From Paramecium pentaurelia (taxonomy: Eukaryota; Ciliophora; Oligohymenophorea; Peniculida; Parameciidae), in assembly GCA_905183005.1 (NCBI GenBank), contig CAJJDO010000031.1, forward strand, positions 171,257 to 235,256: a stretch of DNA of 64,000 nt, given 5' to 3'. Of this stretch, positions 47,197 through 60,091 are shown in pieces; positions within the stretch are counted from its first letter, which is position 1; each line of letters opens with the position of its first letter. The notes below the pieces were generated by a model. That model searched no databases. It was not told where the DNA came from and saw nothing but the letters and a program-made list of their open reading frames with translations. The translations under genes were made by a program, and so were the position numbers.

Positions 47197-47578
47197 TCAT
47201 TTCTTCAATGATAATTCTATGCTCTTTAAAAAATCTTGCTATATCTACATTATATTATTAATAGCTAATTATTAACATTCATTTCTTTCATTAATAATAA
47301 GACACTCAGCAATTTCATTTTTTAAGTAATCTATTTTAAATTCCATTTTCTTTTCTTCTTTTAATTATCTCTTTTGAAAATTCATCATACCTTACAATAT
47401 TAATTATTGTACACTTCACAAATTCTATGCTATTTCCCTTATTCTCTTAAAAACATATTTTTTCATAATTTTAATATTTCTCAACAACTTAACCTAAGAA
47501 ATTTGTAGCAGTAAAATCTATAACTTCATTTCTAATTTCTTATAATAGTTTATTTGTCTCTTCTTCATTATTATTCAT
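47197..47578 (-). CDS. Cys-patterned helical protein, intact tandem paralogue
   Basis: 118 residues after a 25-nt intron (starts GTAAGGTATG). N-terminus MNNNEEETNKLLQEIRNEV is acidic and helical. Cysteines occur as CFQENKGNSIEFVKC (C-x13-C) and CLIINERNEC (C-x8-C), suggesting two disulfide-linked helical hairpins. The C-terminus is amphipathic (QIQQDFLKSIELSLKK). Shares cysteine spacing and length with the adjacent disrupted copy, 34 bp downstream. Function not recognised. Confidence 0.6.
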
Positions 47579-48291
47579 ATTTTATTAATAATTCTAAATT
47601 TTAAATAATTAAAATAATCCTACAGTTCATGAATATTCAATCAAGTTTGATAAGAATTCATATCCCTAAACAATGACATAGAATTTTTATATGAATAAAT
47701 ATTATAAATAGAGTAATAATATTAATTTTATAAATTGTTTTTCCTTTAATCTCAAAAGAAATTAAAATAAAAAATACTTTAAGATGGCTTATTATAAAGA
47801 AGATCAAATAGATTCAAAGTGAAAAACTAATATTAAATTTAACCTTATATCAACTCTCCATAATATATTCTAACTATAGAGAAAACTAAATATTCAAGGC
47901 ATAAATAAGATTGAATAACCATAATTTTACTTAAATAAAACTCTTGATCATAGCTTAAACTTTAATAAAAATATTATACTCTTCTCTTAAGCTATTATAT
48001 AAGGCTTAGAAATTCTATTAAGATTTCTTTACATATGTAATAATTATTTACAAATATTTTGATCAATTAAAATGAATATATTTTGTTTTATTACTCAACT
48101 ATGTCTTCAAATAATAATTTAATCATTGAAATCAAAAGATATTCATCTTTAAAATTTTTAGATTCTTTCAATTTATATTAACAATGTCATGTTAATTGAG
48201 TACATGTATTATAAAATTATACATTGGATAAAATAATTTATATCAAAAATTATGAACTTTATATAATGTACTTGAATATGATGTTATTGAA
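47579..48291. other. Gene-free stretch of 713 bp
   Basis: A/T-rich, TGA frequent in every frame, between the Cys-patterned genes and S11. No feature supported. Confidence 0.45.
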
Positions 48292-48822
48292 TCAAAATAA
48301 AACAAATTGTTTTCTAACATTACCAATGATTTCATTTGGGATAACTTTCAAAACATTAAATCTAACTGTCTTAGATAATGGTCTAAAATTGATAATCAAA
48401 ATACCTGCATTATCCACATACAACAATATCGCCTTCTTTAACTGGACCAAATGCAGGTGAAATGTGGACTGGAACGTTTCTATGTCTCTTTTCATATCTA
48501 TTATATTTGGCAACATAGTGTAAATAATCTCTTCTAATAATAATTGTTCTGGTCATTTTGGTTGAGATCACTATACCTCTGGAATTACACTATTTTTATA
48601 AATATACTTTAAGATTGCTCCTCTGACACTAACATTTCCTGTAAATGGGCATTTCTTATCAATATAATTTCCTTCAATAGCCTCCTTTGGTACTTTGAAT
48701 CCAAGTCCAACTTCTTTCCAATATCTTACTCCTTTAGAGGTTTTCTTAGCTAAAAGTTTTTTAGAATTTTAAAAGATTCCTTCTTGCTTTTAAAAGGCTC
48801 TTTATGATTAGACGTCTGCCAT
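48292..48822 (-). CDS. RPS11: Ribosomal protein S11 (uS17 family)
   Basis: 159 residues after introns of 29 and 22 nt. Cytosolic 40S protein. Family blocks: QKQEGIFQNSKKLL, RYWKEVGLGFKVPKEAIEGN, YIDKKCPFTGNVSVRGAILK, GIVISTKMTRTIIIRRDYLH, YVAKYNRYEKRHRNVPVHIS, PAFGPVKEGDIVVCGQCRPL, SKTVRFNVLKV. Every block is present in order with no break. Confidence 0.97.
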
Positions 48823-51317
48823 AATGTATATTTTAAAAATAAAAGATATAAATTTTTATGCTTTCAAAAGTAAATGTTCAAACTTAGTTTATTTTATAAC
48901 TATAATTTCCTGGTATTATTTTATAATCCTATATTTGTTTTATTATATATTGTAATAAACATATATATATAAAATAATAAGAATGCTATGGAGATAATTT
49001 AGGTTTTATTATTAATAAAATCATTCTATCACCATTTGAAAATATAGTTTACTATATAAATTTCATTTTAATCTTTTATAATTCAAGATTAATTAACTAA
49101 TTAGGTTGTTGGATATATATATAGAAGATACTATATTCATAACATTATTCCTTGTCTTTTTTACATGTCTAATTATTAATATTTTGTTAATCAAAGGTAA
49201 GGTTATTGAACCTAATTAAGATTATTTAAGAAGACTGGTATTCTTAATATGATTCAAAATGTAGAATTAATTCATATATTCATATTTCAATAAAATCTCC
49301 ATTCATATTTATATTTTCAGTAATATTTAGATTTAATATTTTAATCTAAAATTTGAAACTAAGGGATTTTTAAAGAAAAATTCTGAAAGGTGAAAAAATA
49401 ATTATCTATAGATATGGTAAATCTTCTGGTCTGAAATTATAGCCATTCAACTAAGATTTATAGATTGTATTTATACAATAATTAATGTTTATAATTAGGT
49501 TTAATTTATTTACAAGCAAAAGGATTATTAATTTACTCATAAAATTTATAGAGATGGCTGACTTGCATTTAAATGATTTAATAAAAATTTTGGTTTTTTA
49601 AGCTTTTTTAGATGATATATATTAAAACTACATACTTTATTTAAGTTGTTGTGATTTATAAGTGAAAAAAATCTATTTTATAAAAATGATATTCGTATTA
49701 TTTTAGATCAATAAAGTAAATCTCTAATTTTTTATTTATTTATACTTTTAATATAACAATTTTATTTATTTCTTATATTACTTAATAATGCTATAATTAG
49801 TTTATCCATAAAGACTAAAATAAATTGTATTGTAACATTATAAAATAAGATTTATAAAATTTGAAAAAATATTTAATCACATCTACAGATTATTGTTAAA
49901 GGTTGATTTTATATATATTCTTGTTGTTGTTGATATAATAATGATGTTAAAATATATGTAAATCAAAATCATCAATATTCTAATGCTTAAAAATTCAAAA
50001 ATTTTGAACTCAGGAGTATATGTTTATTTGCTAAAGATCCTGTTGTAGTTCTACATCTATCGATAAAATTTTATTTAACTTATTAAGCATTCAATTAAGC
50101 TTATACTCTTAATTATGTACTATGTGATTATTTGTGAGGTGAAACTTATAACCATTTTTTATTAACACTCAAATTTGATTCTTTTTGATTTAAATAATGT
50201 TAAAGATTTGTAGGAGAATATTGGCTTGATATGCTTCTATATCTTTTTGGAATTGTATGAAGGGATTTTTTATTATCATCTATCTAATATCTATGTTAAA
50301 TTGGAAATTTATTGTTTGATTGCTAATTTTATTTTTCTATTGTGTTTTTTTATCTTTCATTTTATTTTTTTACTAATAATTAGAAAGAACACTAAGTTAA
50401 ATTATATGTAATCGATTTGCTCAATTATGAATAGATCATACTTGGAATCTAAGTGATTTTTGATGTTTATCTTTATTCTTGATTAACAGGTTTTAAGATT
50501 GCAGTATTTATTTGAGTTATCGAACATTACCATAATGTAATCATATCATTTTAAACATATTTGTCTTGAGTCATATCAATTAAACTAGTAAGATTTATAC
50601 TCTCACTTATTCTGAAAAATTACTTATTCTTAATTTAAGCTATTATATAATAGTATTAAGCTTGTAATATCTAAATTGATTTGAGGCTTAGATTATTAAT
50701 AAGACTCTTTTAATGGGTTTTGTAACTATCTGGTTGTCATTAATAAATATTTATATTATAATTTATCTTTTTGAATAAGAGAATCTATTCATTACTAATC
50801 TAAATAAAAATTGAAAACAGATTAATCATTCATGAAACTATTTAAATAAGAAATTATTTAAAAGAGTAATTGCATAATAAACCATTTTAATAATAGAATT
50901 AGAAAAGATGTATGCAAAAAATATATTTAATTTTAATTTATTTTGGGATTTGAAATTATATGCCTTTTCAATTAATCTATTAAAAATTTCTATTTATTAG
51001 TTAATAATTGAATAAAAAAATTACGTTTTGAGAACTTAAACTAAGATATTAATTAATACTTAAGAGACAAAATATTAATGAATGAAAAGAGATTTATATA
51101 TAATTCATTTTGAATATAAAAATTATAATTCACTATTTTTAGAATTATTTTAATAATAAAATTCATGTGTCAATTTTTGAGTATTATATCTCTTAAATTT
51201 AAATGCTCAAACTTTAGAACATTAAGATTTATAAATAAATAAGAAATTATAATGAAATCAATAGGAATTTAAAGGTTATAATATTACCATTAACGTATTA
51301 TAAATATATACATATAA
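48823..51317. other. Gene-poor stretch of 2.5 kb
   Basis: By far the longest stretch without a convincing gene. Base composition is even more A/T-rich than the genes, with TGA common in all frames. The plus strand at about 50010-50455 has one frame without TGA over some 147 codons (hydrophobic, LIANFIFLLCFFIFHFIF), and another frame there shows protein-like but TGA-broken text (LFAKDPVVVLHLSIKF, NHFLLTLKFDS). These may be remains of a dead gene. No RNA gene or repeat array seen. Confidence 0.4.
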
Positions 51318-51866
51318 TCAATCAAAGTGGTGATTTAGACATATTTTATTGAAAAATTAATTACTGTATTCCCAATCATCATCTTAATAGTAGCCTTATT
51401 TTACTTAATCGCCATTATCAGGTAGATTATTTTAGATATTTGGGTAAGTAAATGTTAATTCATCCTCATTTTTATTTTATTAAGTATTTTCATAAACTTC
51501 TTCTTAATTCTACTTTTAGAGTTTTTCTTATAATATTTTTTGTTTTTCATGAATCATAGCTTTTCTAATTTTTGATTTATTTTTTTTCATATATGATCTT
51601 AAATATCCCATCTTTCTTTCAGAAATCTCTTCAATATTGATAAGTAACTTAGCTTTATTAAAAATTTGTATGTAATCTTCTAAAGTCTTTTTAGGTACTT
51701 ACACTAAATCAGCTGCCTCTTTTAAAGTAACCTTTTTTAAAATTCCATTTTCTTAAATTCCATTTCTGAAAAAATATCTCCACTATTGTACTCTAAAGTA
51801 TGCTTCACCTATGCTTCTTTCTTTAACTCGTTTTGAAGTAAAGTCTTAGTAAAAGTTGCTATTCAT
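51318..51866 (-). CDS. Protein with a helix-turn-helix-like segment
   Basis: 182 residues, one exon. Residues 15-75 read FTSKRVKERSIGEAYFRVQQ then LKKVTLKEAADLVQVPKKTL and EDYIQIFNKAK, the length and pattern of a helix-turn-helix with VTLKEAADLVQVPKKTLEDY as the recognition hairpin. A basic coiled coil follows (YMKKNKSKIRKAMIHEK), then an acidic Gln/Asn-rich tail. Similar ciliate-specific proteins are abundant and often nuclear, but I cannot name the family. DNA binding is inferred. Confidence 0.55.
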
Positions 51867-52306
51867 AAGAAGTAATTATTACATTTTAAATTGATGCTTT
51901 GGTTATGTAGAGTAGGTTCCATATAAATTATATACTAAAATAATGTTCCGCAAAAAGGGCAGAAGCAATCTCACAAAAATTTTTAAGAGCTTAAATATAG
52001 CAGGACGTTGAGATGATATGTATCCTTTTTTTAAGACTTATGAATTGGATGAATGGCCTTATTAAAGCTATATGTATTGATGAAATTCTTAAAAGAATAT
52101 TTTCCATTCTTAATTTATATTCTAATCATTTCCGAGATTAAGTAATTCAAAAAATAATTTTATTTTACAATTAAAAAAGAACTTTTTTTCTAGAAATTAA
52201 TATAACTTACTTATATATATTTTATATGAATAATAATTGGTATAAATAAATAAATTAAATGAGTGTCTTAGATTAATGTTTTACAATGAATAATACTAAT
52301 GATAAT
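51867..52306. other. Gene-free stretch of 440 bp
   Basis: Between two minus-strand genes; A/T-rich, no supported feature. Confidence 0.45.
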
Positions 52307-52806
52307 TCAAGAAGCATGCTTCTTTGTTTCAGCTCTTACAAACTCTTCAAATTTATTCTTGTCACTTTTATACATCTCCATTGCTTAATTATTAAGTGAT
52401 TAATCAGTATTGACTTGTCCGAGGATATTTAAGATCTTTTCCAAAACTTACTTAACAGTTTTTGTTGGTTGCCATTATTCCTAATCCTGAATGAATCAAA
52501 ATACCTTTGTTTCTATCATATCTTCACAAAATTCTCCCTTTTCATTAATATTTGGATGGAATATTTTACTCTAAAATTAAAAGAAGGGAGCCTTAAAAGG
52601 GTAATTCTCTGGAAAGGTGATAGAGAGTTTAAACTTTCCTCCTTAATAAGCTGTGCCTTCTGGTCCTGCAACAATAGCAGTCCATCTATGATTTATATAT
52701 TGAATCTATACAATAATCTATTATTAGGATCAGGTGTAATTTGGACTCCTGCAAGAGGATTACCTGTGGTCAAGTCTTAAAGCTCTTTTGTAAGTCTGTT
52801 TTGCAT
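52307..52806 (-). CDS. Ubiquitin-conjugating enzyme E2
   Basis: 151 residues after introns of 26 nt and 18 nt (52487-52504, GTATTTTGATTCATTCAG). UBC fold: helix 1 MQNRLTKELQDLTTGNPLAG, strands WTAIVAGPEGTAYQGGKF and KLSITFPENYPFKAPFF, the HPNI motif (KIFHPNINEKGEFCEDMI) with the active-site Cys in GEFC, then WQPTKTVKQVLEKILNIL and a C-terminal helix. The usual HPN Asn that stabilises the oxyanion is kept. Which E2 class is unclear. Confidence 0.92.
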
Positions 52807-53062
52807 TTGAAAATGATAAAATAAATAATGTTTAAATCTTTTGCATATTTATTTGATGCTTTAATAGAAAATATAAATGCATATTTCATAATAAGAGTAA
52901 TCAAATTCTTTAATTATTCATTTAAAATAAATTATTCTATATTTGTTATTTGTAGAAGCTATTATAATGAATTTACAAGAAATATTAAGTATCTTTTGAA
53001 TGATTAATGTTAAACAATATCATAATAATAATAAATTAATTTTAAATAACTTTATTAATTAT

Positions 53063-56000
53063 TCATTTCTAATAATCGCTTTGACCGATGATAGAATCAT
53101 CATTTTATCCTTATTAATTACCATAAAAGTAATATTTATTATTTTAAAATGATTGCTATGTTTAAGGAACAACTTTTTCAAAATTAGTTATATCAGCTAA
53201 ATTAGTTTTCTTGAGTACTGATATATTAGCTGATGAAGTTGAAGTATTATTTGAATGTGTTGGACTTAATTTTTAGAGGCCAATAGCTATAATTATTAAT
53301 ATAAAAAATACTCGAAACATTATTGATTGGATTTCTATATTTGTTACCTGTCATAATATTATTACTAGTCATATTATGAGCAGCTACACTTCTTCTTGTT
53401 GCTCTCTATTCATTCTTTAACTTTTCATTATCTCTCAATAATAATTCTTCTTTCTTTCTTAATCTATCTAATTAATCTGTTAATTCATTTTTAAGATTAT
53501 TTAAATGATCTCTATCTAAATTCCACTTTGCTCTTTCTTTTTCAAATTCAAAGATTAATGTAGATCTTTTACTCTCTACTTCTTTGTATTTAGTTTCCAA
53601 TTCTGTAATTTTAGCTTTTAGACTTTCTCTTTCTTATTCCAACATTCTCTAATAATCCAAAATCTTTTAATCTCTATCTTATTTAATATTTTCTATTTCT
53701 TATTATAATCTTTTTTCATTGTCTAACATCTCTGCAAACTTTTTTTCAGATAATAATTAATTACCAATTTTTCCATGTTGATCAATCAATATTTTATCTT
53801 TATGAGTTTTAACTTCTTTTTATAATCTTCTTATTTTGTCTTCATAATCTTAAACTATTCTTTAATGAGTTTAATTTGCTTCCTCAATTTAAGCTTGATA
53901 TTTTCTTTCTACACTTAGTAATAATTCATTTAAATTATTTTCTTACTCATCTTTTTCATTTGATCTAGCTCTTTATAAATGCATTAATGTCATCTCAAAT
54001 TTCTTTAAGGCATCTACTAAATCTTATTTAGCTTATTCTTTTTATTATTCTAAAAATTAGAATTTTCCTTCCCATAAAGCTTTATCTCTTTCATAACTAG
54101 TATAAATTTCACTTTTATCTTATTCTAATTATAAATTTAATTATTTATATTTTTCTAATTCTTATTATAACTATTTCTTTTCCTAAGCAATTTATTCTCT
54201 CAATTATGCTTATTACATAGCTATTGTTGCAGTTTCATCCTTTAATTTTGATTCTAATTCATTTTTTCTTGCTTCAAGATGTCCCAATTTCTCAGTCAAA
54301 ATTGCTTTTTCTCTTTCCAATGTTGAAGCTTATTTATTATATTAATATTCAACTTCTTTTAATTATTTCTTATTCTTTTCATATTTAGTTTCTATAGTAG
54401 TTTTCTCTTCTTATGCTCTTTCTAATTTTTATTCTAATTCAACTAAATATTCATTTTTTTATTATTTAAGCTTTTCATCAAATCTTGATTATTATGTATC
54501 TATTTATCTTTATAAATCTTCAATTTTCTTTTGCAAAAACTCATTTTATTATTAAATTAATGCTGTTTCTCTGCCATATTCAATTTTCTTTTCCAAAAAT
54601 TCATCATTCATTTTTTATAATCTTAATTTAGTTTCTTCTAATCTTTCAAGTTATTCTTTCTTCTCTTCTTACCATTCTTTTCTTGATTATTCAAATTATT
54701 ATTCTTTTCTTGCTTTTTCATTCTCTAATAAATCTTTTTTCTATTATAATGCCATATGTTCCTTCTACAAATTATTCAATTAACTAGATAAAACATCAAT
54801 CTTTTATATTAAGCTCTTTCTTTCAGTTGTAAAAGAATTCATTTATTATTCTAATGTAGCATTGTTATTATTTTAAAGAGAAATTAATTATTCTTTAGTT
54901 TCTTTAATATGTTTTTCAAAAATTTCAATTGTTTATTATTTCAAAGCAATTTCATGATCATATTATTATATTGTGTTTGTATATTATTAAACTTAATCTC
55001 TTAAGTCATCTTTTAAATTTTCAATTTCTTCTTCATAATTTTATTCAGTCTCTCTAAGTTTATGATAAAATTCCTCTTAAGTTGCTTAAAACTTTTTATC
55101 ACTTTTTTCTTTTTCTTCACAAATTCTTCTTTCAAGTCTCTCTCTTTCAATTTCATAGAAATTCTTTAATTAAGTTAATGATTCCTCAGCTTTAGCTTAA
55201 GCTAAATTAACTTCTTTTGCAATTTTTGCATCAGATTCATCAATAGCTTATTCTAATTATTTAATTTTCTTTTAATATCTGAGTTCCTATTCTTTCAATA
55301 TTTATAATTTTTATCCATCTAATGTTTTATTCTATTCTAACAATTTGTTTCTTTATTCCTCAGTAGTTTATAATTATTCTTTTAAATTTTCTAATTCCTT
55401 TATCAAATCTCCAGTTTCAAATTTAACCTTTAATTCTAATTCATTATTCTTTTCATTTAATTAATCAATCTATTGTTACAATCTCTTTTTTGTATTTTCA
55501 TATTCATTTTCAATATTCTTTAATTCTCTTTTATGTTATTCTCTTAATTCATTCATTTTAGCTGCATCAATTTTATATGTAGATTCATTACTTGAATTTT
55601 CAAATGCTTTCATAATAGCTTCATGAGATTTCTTATTTTCTTCTATTTACTTTTTATATTCATCTAATTGAACTTCCATGAATTCCATCTTTTATTACAT
55701 CAAAGCCTTATCTTTTTCACTTTAACTTCTAGTCTATTTTAATTAATCATCTTTAGATTTAATTAAATCTTCTAAATTTTATACTTTTTCAATCATCTCA
55801 TTAACTTAATTATTTGCATCATTCTTTAACATTAATTGAACTTATTCTTCATTTCTTCTATATTCTCTTAATTCTCTTGTCAAAGTTTAAATTTATTCAT
55901 TTAATTCTAAATTTTATTTTGTTAGACTTCTTTCTTTATGTTCAAATTTCTTAAAATCATTTTCAAAATTAGTTTCTTTTTCAATTAGTTCATTTTCCAT

Positions 56001-58049
56001 TTCATTTAATTTCTCTTGCATATCATTTAATTTCTATTATAATTAACGAACTGATTAATCAGCTTTACTTTACTAATCTTTTGATTATAAAGAATATTCT
56101 TTTCTTAAATTTTTTATTTCATTTTAATAATCTATTTCTTTAGTATTCATTTCATTTACTAATTTTTCAAAAAATGTAATCTTTTATTCTAATAAAGCTC
56201 TCTCTTTTTCAAATTCAGAATTTCCAAAAAGTGTATTTCTTTCTAAATCCTTATTAAATTCTTCAGCTTTCAAAACTTAACCTTTTAATTCTTAAATTTA
56301 TCTCATTAATTCATTTTTCTCATTCTCAGACTCTAGTTTTAAATCTCTTTCTACTTAATCCTTTTATATTTTAAGTTCTTCCAAATTATCTCTAGCAACT
56401 TATTCTCTTAATTCAATTTCAGTCTTCTCACTTTCAATTTAAGCTAATTTCATTAAAAGATTATTTTTATCTTTTAAACCATCTTATCTTGCTTCTTTTA
56501 ATTCTTATTCTAATTTCTTTTAAGTTTCTTAAGCTACATTCTTCATCATTTCAGTTTCTTAAGAATATTATCTAATAAACAAATTGGATCCTTCAATTAA
56601 AGCTCTCTATAAGAATTCTAATATAATTTAATTTCTAGTTCCAACTCTTGGACCATTTTCAATAAAGAAATTATAAAACATCTTGATATCTTTTTCATAT
56701 TCACCAAATGATCGATACTCACCTAATTTCAGTTTTCTATCTATTGGTTAGAATTCTTGTTAAATAAATTATGAACACATTCTTGAACCTTCCCTATCAT
56801 TTTCTTATTTAACTGCAGCAAATCTATTTTTAATACGTTTTGATAATTCATTTTTAAATTCATCATAATCTCCTACACATTTTTTCTTGAATAATGCAAA
56901 AGCTTATTCTTTTAGACTTCTATTAAAAGTTTTTAAGTCTTCATTAGAAATAGGAAATCTATTATGAAGATTTTCTTTTAAGATTTATTCATAAGTATCA
57001 AATGCTTCAGCTACTGCTTTTTGACATTCATTTTTACAAATATAAGTCCATGCTGATTCTATAGCTGGAACAGCTCCATTATTAATAGCTGTAACAAATG
57101 ATTTAACAAGATCACAATACATTTAACCAGAAAGAGTTTTGCCATTCATTGTTTTTGGTCTTATTCTATTTAATATCTTTTTTCTTAAATTAATAACCTA
57201 TTCAAAGAATTCAGGTCTCAATTTATCAAATTCTAAATTCTCTAAATTTTAGAGACTACTTTCTTTTGTTAAAGGTCTTACAAGAGTTATACAATCTCTA
57301 TCTTTGAAAAAAGTACAAAGTAATTTTCTAATTTTATTTTTTTAATCAATTCCATCTGAAGTACCTTTTTATAATGTTAATGCATTTTCTAAATAATCTT
57401 TAGAAGTTATTTGTTCATTATTTCGATCAACTAATTAAAGAGTGAAATCTCTAACAACCCAATAAAATTAAGGAAAGTATTAGGATAGATCTTCTAGATC
57501 TGTAGTTGATTAACCACTAAAATCTTATAAATATCATATTACCTTTTGAGTTGAATATTTTTTGTAAGATTAACTACTAAACTCAAGTTTTGGAGGGCAT
57601 TTTCATCAATACTGCCAACAGAATTATAAATAAAGCAAGAAGTTAAAAGAATAGTTAATGAAAATATTCTGATATCGTGAGTTGAATCTTCATCAGGAGC
57701 ACCAAGTCCTTCACTATCAACAACCAATATTGAACAGCTTTCTCCATCACTTGTTTATCCAAGAAGTGGTTTACCCCACATCCATAGTCCTTTTGTACAT
57801 GGCAATACAGTTGGACCTACTCCAAAACCATCAGATCTATTTAGCAACATTCTATTCAACAGATAAGATTTCCCTGTTCTATACATACCAGCTACACCTA
57901 CAATTCCTATTGGAGCTGGAATATTTTTAATAATCTCTATTGCTTCAGGATTTACTTGGTAAGCTTTTTGTAGTATAGTAAAATTTACTTTATGTTTCCT
58001 AAGAGTAAAAAATTAAAGGCATTGCTTCTTCTCTAAAGGATTTCTTCAT
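53063..58049 (-). CDS. Guanylate-binding-protein-like large GTPase with very long coiled coil
   Basis: 1636 residues after introns of 25, 26 and 25 nt. Residues 1-330 are a GBP/atlastin-type GTPase: P-loop GMYRTGKSYLLNR, LPCTKGLWMWG switch region, VVDSEGLGAPDED (the DxEG motif) and VVRDF (the RD guanine-specificity motif). A helical GBP middle domain follows (KTMNGKTLSGQMYCDLVKSF, ECQKAVAEAFDTYEQIL). From about residue 560 to 1530 comes an essentially unbroken Glu/Lys/Gln/Leu coiled coil. It ends in a Ser/Asn-rich tail (SPTHSNNTSTSSA). The short prenyl motif of animal GBPs is absent. Such coiled-coil GBPs are typical of ciliates and plants; a membrane- or cytoskeleton-tethering role is inference. 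Confidence 0.9.
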
Positions 58050-58585
58050 GTTTTAATAAATTTGAATTTGAAATTAATGAAATTATATACTCAATTGTTA
58101 ACTGCTATATAAAAATATTCATATGAGAGATTTTAATGATTTTGAATAGTTTTTTTTTAGTTTTATAAACTTATACACATTTATTTTACAATATTATGAT
58201 TTCTATAAAGTATATTTACATAATAATAAGATTATTTATAGAATACAGATTGATGGTCAATATTAATTTAAATAATCTATGTAGAAAATATATAGAAAAG
58301 TATGTCAGAATTAAGTCTTTTAATGAAATTTTTAATTGTTTCCTTTCATCTTTAGACCATTTACATTATTACCAATTGAATTCTATTCTTCTATTAAAAA
58401 TAATATATTTAGAAATATAGGAATATAATAATATTATTTTTAGTTTCAGATGTTATAATATGCACTATGACGTTCTGAGAAATAATAATTGTTAATAATT
58501 TTATTGAATCATCGTTGAAAAATGTTTCATCTCATGATTTAATATAAATACAAGAATTCGTCATTAAAAAGTTAATAAATAATTA
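58050..58585. promoter_or_regulatory. Divergent intergenic region, 536 bp
   Basis: Lies between the start codons of the GTPase (minus) and the zinc-finger gene (plus), so it must hold both promoters. Short hydrophobic open frames here look like noise. No motif recognised. Confidence 0.3.
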
Positions 58586-60023
58586 ATGCATACTCCATAA
58601 GACTAATTACGAAAAGCTTTAAAGAGATACAATAATGGGGATAAGTAAAACAATAACCGAAATTGTCGTTCTTAGTAGCTACAAATGCCGCAAGTACCAA
58701 AAGGAATGTTAAGTATGAACAGTACTTAAAAATCAGAAAGAAATGCAAAATTAAGTGACACAGGTAAATAAATATAAATATAGTAGATACAACTGATGTG
58801 ACCCATTATAATTTGAATTTTTCATAACCAATACAGTCTTGTTATTAAGTAGAACATTTAGATCTAAATTTCTTTAAAATTCAACCTTGCAAAATACCTG
58901 GCAATCATAGTCATAAACATTGTCCATTTTATCATAATATTAAGGATAGAAAGAGGTATTAATTATAGTAAAAAATTAGAGTTAATGTATAGTATTCAGC
59001 TGAATTATGTACATATATTGAAAATACTCAACAATGTCCATATGCAGATAATTGCAATAAAGCTCACAATAGAGTAGAGTAACTATATAGAGCCGATAAT
59101 TATAAGACAAAATTCTGTTCCTACTATCCTCATAATATTTCTTAATGTGATTATGGAAAATTTTGCTCTTTCGCACATTCTGAAACAGATATTGTTATAG
59201 AATTAATCCATAACCTTGAATATGACGATGATTTCTTTATGTTCTATTACAAAACAGTTTGGTGTCCTTTCAATCTCACATAACATGATAAAGCACTTTG
59301 TGTTTATGCTCATAATTGGTAAGACTTTAGAAGGAAACCTTAAATTTATTAATATCATCCAATTCCATGTCCAAGTTGGAATACAGCTGAATATATTTTA
59401 GAATATTATAATGGATGTTAAGATGGATTTAATTGTGGAAAATGTCATGGATGGAAAGAATTAGAATATCATCCAATGTTGTTTAGAACAAAATAATGTA
59501 TTAATTAAAACTGTTCAAAAACTGATTGTTCATTTTATCATAATAATTAAGAAAAAAGGTATATAATAAATTAAATTTAATAGATAAATAGATCAATTAT
59601 CATAATTTAGAGTATTTAAGATAGTTCCTAGAAATAGAATAGTTTAAAATACTTTTAAAGTGAGAGATCAAAGTTTATTAACTTCGTAAAAAAATGGTAG
59701 TAGTACACTTAGTTATTAAAAACTATGTAATAGTAGTGATTAACATTGGTTGGGACACAATTTACAAAATAGTTTTTAATATGATTAGGATTCTGATGAA
59801 AGTAAATAGAATGTAAAAGGATAACATTATTAAACTACTTTAATTTCAATTTAAGAAAGAACAGGTAAAAATTAATTGTAATTGATTTTTAGATTCAGAT
59901 GAATTAAAAGATTTGAAAGATTTAATGAGAAAGAAATCAAATTCAGTAGTAGATGAAAAATAAAATAATGATGACAATGAACATGTTAGAACAGTTTTGA
60001 AAATGATCGACATGGATCAATGA
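58586..60023 (+). CDS. Unkempt-like CCCH zinc-finger protein
   Basis: 454 residues after introns of 20 (58764-58783), 25 and 28 nt. Unkempt-type proteins bind mRNA through tandem CCCH fingers and repress translation. Fingers seen: CTYIENTQQCPYADNCNKAH, FCSYYPHNISQCDYGKFCSF (followed by AH), VWCPFNLTQHDKALCVYAH, and a fourth group CPSWN..GCQDGFNCGKCHGW, with a further C-x-C region CINQNCSKTDCSFYH. The family link NWQDFRRKPQIYQYHPIPCP is present. The C-terminal 170 residues are polar and disordered. No RING finger, unlike some animal Unkempt proteins. Confidence 0.85.
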
Positions 60024-60091
60024 ATAAATATTTTTATTTAATTCAAGAACTCCCTCTTATAAATACATAATAATTAAAATATTTGAATTCA

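Noticed and set aside
52469..52780. Plus-strand 103-residue open frame
   Set aside because: Antisense of the E2 ubiquitin-conjugating enzyme, which has all catalytic motifs.
58196..58420. Plus-strand 74-residue open frame
   Set aside because: Ile/Tyr/Leu-rich low-complexity translation of A/T-rich DNA between divergent promoters, no Gln TAA/TAG usage or motif like real neighbours.
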